DNA of 36,223 nt from an uncultured Nitrosomonadales bacterium. Its GTDB lineage: Bacteria > Pseudomonadota > Gammaproteobacteria > Burkholderiales > Gallionellaceae. The first letter of the stretch is position 1; every line of letters begins with the position of its first letter. This document shows, one piece after another, positions 15,612 through 24,426 of this stretch. The position numbers were made by a program, and so were the translations under genes. The notes under the pieces are model-generated. The model was given only the letters and a program-made list of their open reading frames with translations, searched no databases and was not told the DNA's origin. The DNA lies in NCBI GenBank assembly GCA_903915035.1, contig CAIWRI010000137.1:1-36223 (forward strand), written 5' to 3'.

Positions 15612-18088
15612 GATTTGTCCATATTGAAGGTAGCAGAATCTATCGGTGCAACATGCCAGATATGTTCGGCATATTCGCGTATGGTGCGGTCACTGGAAAA
15701 TTTCCCCATGCCGGCGACATTGAGGATGGCGCGTTTGGCCCATTCCTGGCGGTTGCGATAAAGTTCACTGACCTTATCCTGACATTCTATGTAAGAGACG
15801 TAATCGGCCAGCAACAGATAATGATCGCCCTGATAAAGCAGTGCATCAACAATACGCTGGTAGCGCCCGGTCTCACCCGTACAGAAATACCCGTTTGCAA
15901 TCCTGTCCAGTGCAAGTTTTAACTCAGGATTGCTATGATAGTAATGCATCGCATCATAACCATTGCAGCGCAGTTTTTCTACCCCTTCTGTCGTGAGTCC
16001 AAACAGAAAAAAGTTTTCGCTCCCCACTTCCTCACGTATTTCGACATTCGCCCCATCAAGCGTACCGATAGTCAGTGCGCCGTTAAGCGCCAGTTTCATA
16101 TTGCCGGTACCGGAGGCCTCTGTCCCTGCGGTGGATATCTGCTCGGACAAATCGGCGGCAGGCACGATGCGCTCGGCATTGGAGACATCGTAATTGGGGA
16201 TAAACACCAGTTTCAGTCTGTCACCTACCCGATGATCATTGTTGACGATGTCGGCGACATCATTGATCAGGCGGATAATCAGCTTGGCCATCGCATAACC
16301 CGGGGCCGCCTTGCCCGCGATGATGACGGTACGCGGCACGCTGTATGTGCCGGCAAGAATGCGGTTATACAAGGTGATGACATGCAGCACATTGAGTAAC
16401 TGTCGTTTGTATTCATGAATGCGTTTAATCTGAATATCAAACAGTGAATCCGGATTGACCGCAATACCCAACTGCACGTAGATCAGCTGAGCCAGCCGTG
16501 TTTTATTGGCCTGTTTAACAGCACGAAATTGCTCGATAAAGCCACTATCAGCGGAAAATTCGCGCAGTTTTTGCAACTGGTCCAGATCGGTAATCCAGCC
16601 CTTGCCAATACGACTACTAATCAAGGCCGCCAACCCCGGATTGGCCTGATTCAGCCAGCGGCGCGGGGTAATGCCGTTGGTCATATTGACAATTTTACCC
16701 GGTGTAATGCGCTCGAAATCGGCAAAAATAGTCCGCTTCATCAACTCGGTGTGCAGGACGGCGACGCCGTTAACCATGTGACTGCCGACAATCGCCAGAT
16801 GCGACATGCGCACACGCCGACCATTGCCTTCATCGATAATCGACAACCGTCGGAGCAATTCGCCATCGCCGGGAAACTGATGCACCACTTGCTGCAGGAA
16901 GCGATAATTGATTTCATAGATAATCTGCAAATGGCGCGGCAGCAGCAGCTCAAAAACGGACACAGGCCAGCTCTCCAGTGCTTCCGGCATTAAGGTGTGA
17001 TTGGTGTAGGAAAAGATGCGCGTAGTCAAGCCCCAGGCGGTATCCCAGTTGAGTTTATGTATATCCACCAGCAAACGCATCATTTCCGCAACGGCAATGG
17101 AAGGATGCGTGTCGTTCAACTGCACCGCTATTTTGTCAGGCAAGTCGTCCCAGCCCACGGCATTTTTCTTATAGCGATGCAGCATGTCCTGCAACGATGC
17201 ACTGACGAAGAAATATTGCTGTTTCAGACGCAGTTCGCGGCCCATCTCGGTTGAGTCATCCGGATAAAGCACTTTCGACAAACTCTCGGAATCATTCTTG
17301 TCGGCGACAGCCTGGATATAGTTACCCTGATTGAAATAGCGCAAATCAAAATCGCGCGAAGATTTCGCCGACCATAAGCGCATATTGTTGACCGTCTTGC
17401 CACCGAAACCCGGCACCGGGGTGTCATACGCCATCGCCATCACGTCCTCAGTGCCTACCCAATGGTAGTGAACAGTGCCGTTCTCGTGTTTATACTCAAC
17501 CACATGACCGCTAAACTTGACCGGATACAAGAGTTCAGGACGCGGGAATTCCCAGGGATTGCCATAACGCAGCCAGTTGTCCGGATGTTCTATCTGCTCG
17601 CCATTATCGATACTTTGGCGGAACATGCCATATTCATAGCGAATGCCGTAACCGTAGCAGGGCAAATCCAGCGTAGCCATGGAATCCAGAAAACAGGCTG
17701 CCAGACGCCCCAATCCGCCATTACCCAGGGCTGCATCTTCCTCAATCGCGGCAACCTTCTCATATTGCTGTCCCAGTTCATACAGCGCGGCTTTTAATGG
17801 CATATCCAGCTCAAGATTGAGCATGGCATTGCTGAGCGTGCGCCCCACCAGAAACTCCAGCGACAAATAATAAATCCGCTTGGTATTCTGCTCGTAATAG
17901 CGTTGCATGGTGGCCATCCAGCGCTCAACCAGACGGTCACGCAGCACATGAGCCGTGGTCTGAAACCAGTCTCGCGTGGTCGCATTTGGCAGGTTTTTAC
18001 TGTTGGAATAAACCAGGTGATTGGTAAGTGAGGCGATGATGGCAGCTTGACTCATGCCGGCGTGTTGCTGTGTCGCTCTGTTATTCAT
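15608..18088 (-). CDS. glgP: Glycogen/starch/alpha-glucan phosphorylase
   Basis: A cytoplasmic GT35 enzyme of 826 aa that releases glucose 1-phosphate from glycogen or maltodextrins with pyridoxal phosphate. The PLP lysine is in EASGTGNMKLALNG (near residue 665). Other conserved blocks are GNGGLGRLAACFLDS, GYGIRYEYGMF, NDTHPSIAV and IHEYKRQLLN. AAAGGTGAAAA precedes the ATG. Downstream on the same strand is pgl, so stored glucan would feed glucose 6-phosphate metabolism (a phosphoglucomutase is not in the window). It is divergent from the phosphoketolase gene. Length and motifs cannot separate glycogen from maltodextrin preference. Confidence 0.95.
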   Translation of the reverse strand: MNNRATQQHAGMSQAAIIASLTNHLVYSNSKNLPNATTRDWFQTTAHVLRDRLVERWMATMQRYYEQNTKRIYYLSLEFLVGRTLSNAMLNLELDMPLKAALYELGQQYEKVAAIEEDAALGNGGLGRLAACFLDSMATLDLPCYGYGIRYEYGMFRQSIDNGEQIEHPDNWLRYGNPWEFPRPELLYPVKFSGHVVEYKHENGTVHYHWVGTEDVMAMAYDTPVPGFGGKTVNNMRLWSAKSSRDFDLRYFNQGNYIQAVADKNDSESLSKVLYPDDSTEMGRELRLKQQYFFVSASLQDMLHRYKKNAVGWDDLPDKIAVQLNDTHPSIAVAEMMRLLVDIHKLNWDTAWGLTTRIFSYTNHTLMPEALESWPVSVFELLLPRHLQIIYEINYRFLQQVVHQFPGDGELLRRLSIIDEGNGRRVRMSHLAIVGSHMVNGVAVLHTELMKRTIFADFERITPGKIVNMTNGITPRRWLNQANPGLAALISSRIGKGWITDLDQLQKLREFSADSGFIEQFRAVKQANKTRLAQLIYVQLGIAVNPDSLFDIQIKRIHEYKRQLLNVLHVITLYNRILAGTYSVPRTVIIAGKAAPGYAMAKLIIRLINDVADIVNNDHRVGDRLKLVFIPNYDVSNAERIVPAADLSEQISTAGTEASGTGNMKLALNGALTIGTLDGANVEIREEVGSENFFLFGLTTEGVEKLRCNGYDAMHYYHSNPELKLALDRIANGYFCTGETGRYQRIVDALLYQGDHYLLLADYVSYIECQDKVSELYRNRQEWAKRAILNVAGMGKFSSDRTIREYAEHIWHVAPIDSATFNMDKS

Positions 18089-18226
18089 TTTTCACCTTTC
18101 AAAAAGGGGTGGCAAATGCAAGCGGGATTAATTTTCCACGCATTACCGCAGACTGTCAATCGGGCCGGAACATTGCATTCAACGTGCAGATTAGCCATAG
18201 TAGCATTCATTAATCATGCTGTAACA

Positions 18227-18253
18227 TTGAAGACTTATAAGAGGCCTTATAAT
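18227..18253 (+). promoter_or_regulatory. Putative promoter with overlapping inverted repeat upstream of xfp
   Basis: A perfect TATAAT (18248-18253) lies 39 bases before the phosphoketolase ATG, with TTGAAG (18227-18232) 15 bases upstream, a shorter spacer than ideal. A palindrome with 7-base arms, TTATAAG-N4-CTTATAA (18235-18252), covers the spacer and the -10 box, a typical operator position for a repressor. The regulator is unknown. Confidence 0.5.
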
Positions 18254-18291
18254 GAATCCTGTTTTCGAGCTACCATTAATAAGGGAATATC

Positions 18292-20661
18292 ATGAACCTC
18301 CAGAAAAACACCTTGCAACCCGACGAAATAAAACACATTAACGCCTACTGGCGAGCGTGCAATTATCTGGCTGCCGGCATGATCTACCTGCGCGATAATC
18401 CCCTGCTTCGCGAACCGCTTAAACTCGAACATATCAAGAAGCGACTGCTGGGGCACTGGGGTTCCAGTCCGGGACTGTCCTTCGCTTACATCCATATGAA
18501 CCGTCTGATCGTCAAATACGATCTGGATGCGATTTTTATGGCGGGGCCCGGGCACGGCGCACCGGGTGTGTTGGGCCCCGTTTATCTGGAAGGACGTTAC
18601 AGCGAGGTCTATCCGAACAAAGCTGAAAATATAGAGGGCATGCGTCAGTTCTTCAAGGAATTCTCCTTTCCCGGCGGCATCGGCAGTCACTGCACACCTG
18701 AAACGCCAGGCTCCATTCATGAAGGCGGCGAACTGGGCTACAGCGTCTCACACGCTTTTGGCGCGGCGTTCGACAATCCCGAGCTGATTGTCACGGTGAT
18801 GGTCGGCGATGGGGAATCTGAAACTGCGCCGCTGGCAACTTCCTGGCATTCCAATAAATTCCTGAATCCGGTCAGGGATGGCGCAGTGCTGCCTATCCTG
18901 CATCTGAACGGCTACAAGATCAACAACCCGACCATTTTGTCGCGCATCTCGCACGAAGAACTGGAGAATTTATTCTTGGGCTATGGCTGGACGCCCTATT
19001 TCGTCGAGGGCAGCGATCCGGAAACGATGCATCAGCGCATGGCCGCAGTCATGGAACATTGCGTGCTGGAAATTCACCGCCTTCAAACTGAGGCTCGCAG
19101 CAGCGGCATACCGGCACGTCCGCGCTGGCCGATGATTATATTGCGCTCGCCTAAAGGCTGGACGGGTCCTGCTAGCGTTGACGGCAAAAAAGTCGAAGGG
19201 TTCTGGCGCGCCCACCAGGTGCCTATTGGCGACATCAAGACCGAAGCACATTTTAAGCTGCTGGAGGACTGGTTAAACAGCTACCACACCGAGGAATTGT
19301 TTGATAAGAACGGCACATTGTTGCCGGAACTCAAAGCGCTGGCACCTAAAGGCCGCCGCCGTATGAGCGCTAATCCGCATGCCAATGGCGGTTTATTGCG
19401 CCGCGCCCTGCACCTGCCGGATTGCCGTGACTACGCGGCGACAGTCACTCATCCCGGTAGCACGGTTGCCGAGAACACCCGTCCGCTGGGGAAATTTTTA
19501 CGCGACATCATGCAGAGCAACATGCATAATTTCCGTGTATTTGGTCCCGATGAAAACAGCTCGAACAAGCTGGATAACATTTATGAGGTCAGCAAAAAAA
19601 CCTGGCTTGCCGATTATCTGCCGGAAGATGCGGACGGCGGCGAACTCTCGCCCGATGGCCGCGTCATGGAAATGCTCTCGGAACATACGCTGGAAGGCTG
19701 GCTGGAAGGCTATCTGCTCACCGGACGTCACGGCTTTTTCTCGACTTATGAAGCCTTCGTCCATGTCATCGACTCGATGTTTAACCAGCATGCAAAATGG
19801 CTGGCGATGTGCAAGGAAGTTCCCTGGCGCGCGCCGGTGTCATCACTGAATCTGCTCATCACCTCCACCGTATGGCGTCAGGATCATAATGGTTTCACCC
19901 ATCAGGATCCGGGTTTTCTGGATCTGGTGGTAAACAAGAGCCCCGCCGTGACACGCATTTATCTGCCGCCCGATGTCAATTGCCTGTTGTCAGTCGCCGA
20001 TCATTGCCTCAAAAGCACTAATTACATCAACGTGATTGTCTGCGACAAACAGAAACACTTGCAGTATCTGGACATGGATGCCGCCACGCTGCATTGCACC
20101 AAGGGCATAGGCATCTGGGAATGGGCGTGCAATGATCAGGGCGGCGAGCCGGATGTGGTGATGGCCAGTGCCGGAGATATTCCCACCAAGGAAACGCTGG
20201 CGGCGGTAATGCTGCTGCGCGAACATTGCCCTGCGTTGAAAATACGTTATATCAACGTGGTCGATCTGTATAAGCTCACCCCCTCCACCGAACATCCTCA
20301 CGGCCTGTCAGACCGGGATTTCGACAGTTTATTTACCCTGAATAAAGTGGTGATGTTCAACTTCCACGGTTATCCCTGGCTGATACACCGCCTGGCCTAT
20401 CGCCGCAATAATCACAAGAATTTCCATGTGCGCGGCTATAAGGAAAAAGGCAGCATCAATACGCCGCTGGAGTTGGCGATACAAAACCAGATCGACCGGT
20501 TCAGTCTGGTGATCGACGTGATCGACCGCATTCCGTCCTTGCAGGTCTCCGCTGCGCATATCAAGGATAAAATGCTCAACATGCAGATCGAATGCCGGAA
20601 CTACGCCTATGAACATGGCACTGACCTGCCTGAAGCGGACAACTGGAGCTGGACACGATGA
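18292..20661 (+). CDS. xfp: Xylulose-5-phosphate/fructose-6-phosphate phosphoketolase
   Basis: A thiamine diphosphate enzyme of 789 aa, the usual length. It cleaves xylulose 5-phosphate (and often fructose 6-phosphate) with phosphate to acetyl phosphate and glyceraldehyde 3-phosphate or erythrose 4-phosphate. Signatures seen are [37 protein letters not shown] (substrate and ThDP site) and [11 protein letters not shown] (ThDP/Mg motif). Further blocks are [18 protein letters not shown] and [17 protein letters not shown] precedes the ATG. Acetate kinase follows 31 bases downstream, which completes a route to acetate and ATP. Such xfp-ackA pairs are common in bacteria that run a phosphoketolase shunt. 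Confidence 0.96.
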   Translation: MNLQKNTLQPDEIKHINAYWRACNYLAAGMIYLRDNPLLREPLKLEHIKKRLLGHWGSSPGLSFAYIHMNRLIVKYDLDAIFMAGPGHGAPGVLGPVYLEGRYSEVYPNKAENIEGMRQFFKEFSFPGGIGSHCTPETPGSIHEGGELGYSVSHAFGAAFDNPELIVTVMVGDGESETAPLATSWHSNKFLNPVRDGAVLPILHLNGYKINNPTILSRISHEELENLFLGYGWTPYFVEGSDPETMHQRMAAVMEHCVLEIHRLQTEARSSGIPARPRWPMIILRSPKGWTGPASVDGKKVEGFWRAHQVPIGDIKTEAHFKLLEDWLNSYHTEELFDKNGTLLPELKALAPKGRRRMSANPHANGGLLRRALHLPDCRDYAATVTHPGSTVAENTRPLGKFLRDIMQSNMHNFRVFGPDENSSNKLDNIYEVSKKTWLADYLPEDADGGELSPDGRVMEMLSEHTLEGWLEGYLLTGRHGFFSTYEAFVHVIDSMFNQHAKWLAMCKEVPWRAPVSSLNLLITSTVWRQDHNGFTHQDPGFLDLVVNKSPAVTRIYLPPDVNCLLSVADHCLKSTNYINVIVCDKQKHLQYLDMDAATLHCTKGIGIWEWACNDQGGEPDVVMASAGDIPTKETLAAVMLLREHCPALKIRYINVVDLYKLTPSTEHPHGLSDRDFDSLFTLNKVVMFNFHGYPWLIHRLAYRRNNHKNFHVRGYKEKGSINTPLELAIQNQIDRFSLVIDVIDRIPSLQVSAAHIKDKMLNMQIECRNYAYEHGTDLPEADNWSWTR

Positions 20662-20692
20662 ATTATCAATTGACAATGAATCATTGAAAATT

Positions 20693-21757
20693 ATGCTAAC
20701 CATTCTGACCGTCAACAGCGGTTCATCTTCCATCAAGGCCAGTTTGTTTGATGCAGATGGTTCAAGGCGAAATTTTCGCTACGAACATTTGCGCGACCAT
20801 GGGCCGGCCTTCGATTTATTGATCAAGGAACTGGGCGAACACAAGCCTGATCTGATTGGTCATCGTTTTGTGCATGGCGGCGAAATCACGGATGCGGCCC
20901 GGCTGGTCGATCCCGCTGAACGAGCCAGACTGGAATCCATCGTCCAGCTGGCGCCCTTGCATCTGCCCGGCAACCTGATGGGGCTGGATTTGTGTCAACA
21001 ACGCTTCGATGTGCCGCAAATCGCCTGTTTTGATACCGCGTTTCATGCCACCCTGCCGGAACTGGCCCGCCGGCTGCCGATTCCTGAGAAGTTCGCCCTG
21101 CGCCGCTTCGGCTTTCACGGCCTGAATTACGCTTATATCGCATCCCGCCTGCCTGAGCTTTTGGGTTCTGCTGCACAGGGTAAGATCGTCGTCGCACATC
21201 TGGGCAGCGGTGCGAGTCTGTGCATGCTGCAGGATTTAAAATCCACAGATACCACCATGGGCTATACGCCGGCGGGCGGCATTGCCATGGGCACCCGTAG
21301 CGGCGATCTGGATCCGGGCGTAATGCTTGAACTGGCCAAACGCTACAACGCCAGCCAGTTAAGCGACATCATCTTTCATCAAATGGGCTTACTGGCTTTA
21401 TCGGCGGGCGAGTCGAGTGAAATGAACGAGCTTTTAAGCAGTCGCAGTCTGGCCGCCGATTTCGCGGTTAATTACTTCTGCCGGGAAGTTGCCGGTGCAA
21501 TCGGTGCGCTTGCCGCCAAGGCAGGCGGAATTGATGCGCTAGTATTTACCGGTGGCATCGGTGAACATGCTGCCCTGGTACGTGAAAAAATTTGTAAGCA
21601 GCTGGATTTTATCGGTATCAGCCTTGATGCGAAAGCAAATCAGGCGGGCGCGATCCATATTGAACTTATTGCGGCCAAACCCGTACTAATCATCCCGGCT
21701 GATGAAGAGGCCATGATCCATCAACTTTGTCTCACTAACCAACAGGTAACACGATGA
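20693..21757 (+). CDS. ackA: Acetate kinase (short form)
   Basis: Converts acetyl phosphate and ADP to acetate and ATP, or the reverse. ASKHA-fold motifs: TVNSGSSSIKASLF at the N-terminus, FDTAFHATLP, RFGFHGLNY, AHLGSGASLCML, TTMGYTPAGGIAMGTRSGDLDPG and FTGGIGEHAALVRE. The frame opens at 20609 inside xfp, but the ATG at 20693 places the first motif correctly and gives 354 aa. That is about 40-50 shorter than typical AckA, the difference being in the first third; all catalytic motifs remain. The ribosome site is weak, so coupling to xfp is likely. No phosphotransacetylase is adjacent. Confidence 0.93.
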   Translation: MLTILTVNSGSSSIKASLFDADGSRRNFRYEHLRDHGPAFDLLIKELGEHKPDLIGHRFVHGGEITDAARLVDPAERARLESIVQLAPLHLPGNLMGLDLCQQRFDVPQIACFDTAFHATLPELARRLPIPEKFALRRFGFHGLNYAYIASRLPELLGSAAQGKIVVAHLGSGASLCMLQDLKSTDTTMGYTPAGGIAMGTRSGDLDPGVMLELAKRYNASQLSDIIFHQMGLLALSAGESSEMNELLSSRSLAADFAVNYFCREVAGAIGALAAKAGGIDALVFTGGIGEHAALVREKICKQLDFIGISLDAKANQAGAIHIELIAAKPVLIIPADEEAMIHQLCLTNQQVTR

Positions 21758-21999
21758 ATACCACCGTCCTTGAACAACATGAAATTTTTGTCAGCGCATG
21801 TCATTTTATTGCGCCTGTGATTGCTGCAAATGACCCCGTTCCCACGGTTTCAAATTTCGCCATGACACATATGCTGGCAGACCGTTTTCCGGAACTCCCC
21901 CAGGCTGAAATTCATATCGTCATCGAAACCACTCAAAAACTGCATCATAGTGAACAAATACAGACACTGTTACATATCAAATCCGCGTCCTTACTGTAG
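21754..21999 (+). CDS. Small conserved-looking protein coupled to ackA, unknown function
   Basis: I do not recognise this 81-aa protein. It begins at an ATG that overlaps the ackA stop in ATGA, a strong sign of real translation. The sequence is soluble-looking and probably helical, rich in His, Glu and Thr (AEIHIVIETTQKLHHSEQIQ), with no signal peptide or membrane segment. One Cys and seven His residues are spread through it, without a clear metal motif. Operon position suggests a role linked to acetyl phosphate or phosphoketolase metabolism, but that is inference only. Confidence 0.68.
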   Translation: MNTTVLEQHEIFVSACHFIAPVIAANDPVPTVSNFAMTHMLADRFPELPQAEIHIVIETTQKLHHSEQIQTLLHIKSASLL

Positions 22000-22024
22000 C
22001 AGCTAACTCATCCTGATATATACC

Positions 22025-22330
22025 ATGCTTATTTTACTTGTTGTTTTAATCGCGCTGATCTGGTTCTGGTATGACAGCCTGAGCGCACTGGAACTTGCCA
22101 GACAGCAGGGCAAAAAAGTGTGCCAGGAGGCAAACCTGCAATTTCTTGATGATACCGTCGAAAATATCAAAACCCGACTTGCCCGCAACGAACAGGGTCG
22201 CCGGGTATTGCAACGCACCTACCGTTTCCAGTTCAGTGAAACCGGCGACTCACGACTGGAAGGTCAACTGGTCGTGAGTGGAGGCAAGGTCGGGTCGCTC
22301 ACTCTGGAGCCTTATCAAATAATGTACTGA
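22025..22330 (+). CDS. DUF3301 family membrane-anchored protein
   Basis: A protein of 101 aa with one N-terminal membrane segment (LILLVVLIALIWFWYDSLSA) followed by a soluble tail. ALELARQQGKKVCQEANLQFLDDTV and the following block of basic residues and beta strands (RTYRFQFSETGDSRLEG, then VSGGKVGSLTLEPYQIMY) match the DUF3301 family of small proteobacterial proteins of unknown function. It lies 25 bases after the preceding small gene and before a strong terminator, so it is probably the end of this transcription unit. Confidence 0.82.
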   Translation: MLILLVVLIALIWFWYDSLSALELARQQGKKVCQEANLQFLDDTVENIKTRLARNEQGRRVLQRTYRFQFSETGDSRLEGQLVVSGGKVGSLTLEPYQIMY

Positions 22331-22381
22331 AATTAGTTCTATGTAAAATAGCGCGGGTAATTTCATTTTTTCGTACAACAA

Positions 22382-22411
22382 AAAAGGGGGGAGCATAAGC
22401 TCCCCCCTTTT
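22382..22411. terminator. Bidirectional rho-independent terminator
   Basis: The stem AAAAGGGGGGAGC pairs perfectly with GCTCCCCCCTTTT around an ATAA loop, giving a GC-rich hairpin flanked by A and T runs on both sides. It lies between the convergent DUF3301 gene and the small secreted-protein gene and can end transcripts from both strands. Confidence 0.93.
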
Positions 22412-22425
22412 AAATCACGTTAATG

Positions 22426-22992
22426 CTAGTTAGGGCTGACTGGACCACTAGGGCCGCCTGAAGTACCAGGCGTTGTAAAAGTAGGTGCCGGCAGACTGCC
22501 CGTGCCACCACTGGTGTTAGTCGCCTGAGCTGTAGCACTAGAACTGGCAGCAACCGTGAGCGCAGCGGTAAGTATGGTCAGCGAAGTATTGGTATATGAA
22601 ACATCATGCGGATGCTCAACATCACATTTAGGAGCACAAGCGACTTGAACGCCGTTGATACCCAGGCTAATATTTGCCGTCAATGCAACTGTAACCAGGT
22701 TGGTCGGGACACCCAGTTTATACAACTGTCTGCCAATATCAGGTGCTGAAACACCTGCGTTAGCAGCGGCCTGAAGCGCGTCATAAACCAGTGTCTGAGT
22801 CAGTGTATTATTAATCACGGCGTTGGATACTGCCGCGAGAGCACTTTCCAATGCGGCCTGTTGAATCTGTTTAATTTCCTCAAATGACAAAGTTACTTTC
22901 GAAACTTTTTTGTCGTCGTGCTTTTCGGCAGCAAGTACGACTTGAGAACCGCACAAAAGCAAAGCGGCCAGAAAGAATTTGTAACGTTTCAT
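22426..22992 (-). CDS. Secreted protein of unknown function with Gly/Pro/Ser/Thr-rich tail
   Basis: I do not recognise this 188-aa protein. It has a clear signal peptide (MKRYKFFLAALLLCGSQVVLA, cut near AEKHDD). A helical Ala-rich region follows (about 40-105), then a segment with two cysteines (VACAPKCDVEHPHD) that could form a disulfide. The last 35 residues are low in complexity and rich in Gly, Pro, Ser and Thr, as in surface or matrix-associated proteins. It has no PEP-CTERM or LPXTG signal. It is the last gene of the exopolysaccharide block, 74 bases after the VpsP-like gene, and may be part of that operon or have its own promoter. Confidence 0.7.
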   Translation of the reverse strand: MKRYKFFLAALLLCGSQVVLAAEKHDDKKVSKVTLSFEEIKQIQQAALESALAAVSNAVINNTLTQTLVYDALQAAANAGVSAPDIGRQLYKLGVPTNLVTVALTANISLGINGVQVACAPKCDVEHPHDVSYTNTSLTILTAALTVAASSSATAQATNTSGGTGSLPAPTFTTPGTSGGPSGPVSPN

Positions 22993-23066
22993 AAAAACTC
23001 CTAGAATATTTAAAATTAGAACAAATCATACACCAATAAAAAAAATAAAGCGAACAAATACAACGG

Positions 23067-23684
23067 CTATATTGTCAACGTCAGTTTGCCGGCGCGCGCA
23101 ACGGCGCTATCCACCAGCACACGTGCCTCCGGCGAAAGCACGGCATAGTTCAACCGTCCGACTCTCACCATTTGCGTCAGCACATTCGGCTCCCAGGGGC
23201 CCAATTCACCGGCATGACGCAGTGCTGTTGCTATCATGGACAACTCCTGTGCAGCGAATTGTTTATCGCGTCCCGATTTTGCATTAATCTCAAGTAACAT
23301 ACTTCCCGCCGTCATCCTGCCCGCCCAAAGATAGGCAGAATTCGGCCTTAAGGCAATCGCAATATCAAAATAATCAATCGCCTCGTGAATAAACTTTGCC
23401 TGCAACAAGGGGCTTAAGGTAATCAATTGAGTTTGAATAATAGCGATCTGGCCAAGATATTCCGGAATCAAAGGATTACTCAAATCCCATGAACGCGCGC
23501 TCAATAACTGTTCACGCGAAACAAGCAACTGAACAGGATCAAGCCGCTCCCTCCCGCTCTCAACATTTTCAATATATGTGCAGGGAGCGAGTCGTAAAAA
23601 ATCGGCGATACCGACTCTTGCCAGCCAAACCAATCCGGACAACAACAGCAAGGTGAAAGTAACTTTCAACAGCAATTTTGCCAT
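23067..23684 (-). CDS. VpsP-like polysaccharide biosynthesis protein (tentative)
   Basis: A protein of 205 aa with one N-terminal membrane segment (LLLKVTFTLLLLSGLVWLA) and a helical periplasmic part that looks TPR-like (YFDIAIALRPNSAYLWAGRM, then WEPNVLTQMVRVG). Proteins of this size and layout, called VpsP-like, are found at the end of exopolysaccharide operons; their role is not established. A TTG at 23696 overlaps the phosphatase gene by 7 bases, and the ATG at 23684 is an alternative start chosen here; neither has a strong ribosome site. The family call is from layout and context and is only moderate. Confidence 0.6.
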   Translation of the reverse strand: MAKLLLKVTFTLLLLSGLVWLARVGIADFLRLAPCTYIENVESGRERLDPVQLLVSREQLLSARSWDLSNPLIPEYLGQIAIIQTQLITLSPLLQAKFIHEAIDYFDIAIALRPNSAYLWAGRMTAGSMLLEINAKSGRDKQFAAQELSMIATALRHAGELGPWEPNVLTQMVRVGRLNYAVLSPEARVLVDSAVARAGKLTLTI

Positions 23685-23689
23685 GGCGG

Positions 23690-24421
23690 CTACCAAGATA
23701 AATCAGCCAAGCCGAGAATTTTTGCAGGGGTATTCAGCGTCAAATCATTAGCCAGATCCTGCCCGCCGTAATTTTGCAACCAGTCTTTGGCAGAAGTCAG
23801 TACCGGCGGCCTGTGCAGCAGATTATGCGCATCGCTTGCAACGACTGAAACCCAACGCTGTTCCAGCATAGCGACAGCACTATCCTGCACCGCCTGACCG
23901 AACCCGCCCAACACGGAAGCTCCCGTGATCTGCATCAAACAACCCATATCTATAAACGGTCTCAGCTTCTCAATATTTTGCATGATGACTTTATTGCGTT
24001 CAGGATGCGCGATCAACGGACGTATCTTTTGTGCAAGCAGCCAGCGCGCCAGCTTTTCAGTACCAACAGGCAACTGACCGTAAGGGAACTCAAGCAGCAG
24101 TATTTGATAGCCCTTCAAAGTACCCACGAAAGGTAACTCACCCTGCTCCAGCAAATCAATCACATCGGATGAAAGACGAACCTCACCCGCAGGAAAAATT
24201 TGCAGAGGAATTCCAGCCTCCTTCAACGCAGAGCGGAACTGAACAGTTGCATCGACCACCGAAGTGCGGCTGTTTTCATAGCGTCCCGGATGAATATGCG
24301 GCGTCATCACCGCATGCGTAATACCATCCGCAACGCTCGCCCTCGCCAGATCCAGCGCTTCGGCCATAGACTGAGCCCCGTCATCAATACCCGGCAAATA
24401 GTGACAGTGGAGATCAATCAT
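23690..24421 (-). CDS. CpsB/CapC-type PHP tyrosine-protein phosphatase
   Basis: A cytoplasmic, metal-dependent phosphatase of 243 aa that removes phosphate from the tyrosine kinase of the polysaccharide machinery. Metal-binding motifs of the PHP fold are visible: IDLHCHYLPGIDDGA at the N-terminus, MTPHIHPGRYE, IAHPERN and SDAHN. It lies 5 bases after the Wzc-type kinase gene, its expected substrate. Manganese-dependent PHP phosphatases are the norm in Gram-positive capsule loci, and also replace the Wzb-type phosphatase in several betaproteobacterial EPS loci. Confidence 0.9.
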   Translation of the reverse strand: MIDLHCHYLPGIDDGAQSMAEALDLARASVADGITHAVMTPHIHPGRYENSRTSVVDATVQFRSALKEAGIPLQIFPAGEVRLSSDVIDLLEQGELPFVGTLKGYQILLLEFPYGQLPVGTEKLARWLLAQKIRPLIAHPERNKVIMQNIEKLRPFIDMGCLMQITGASVLGGFGQAVQDSAVAMLEQRWVSVVASDAHNLLHRPPVLTSAKDWLQNYGGQDLANDLTLNTPAKILGLADLSW

Positions 24422-24426
24422 ATCAC

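Noticed and set aside
16529-16993. Plus-strand frame of 154 codons opposite glgP
   Set aside because: It is antisense to highly conserved phosphorylase sequence; composition fits a shadow frame.
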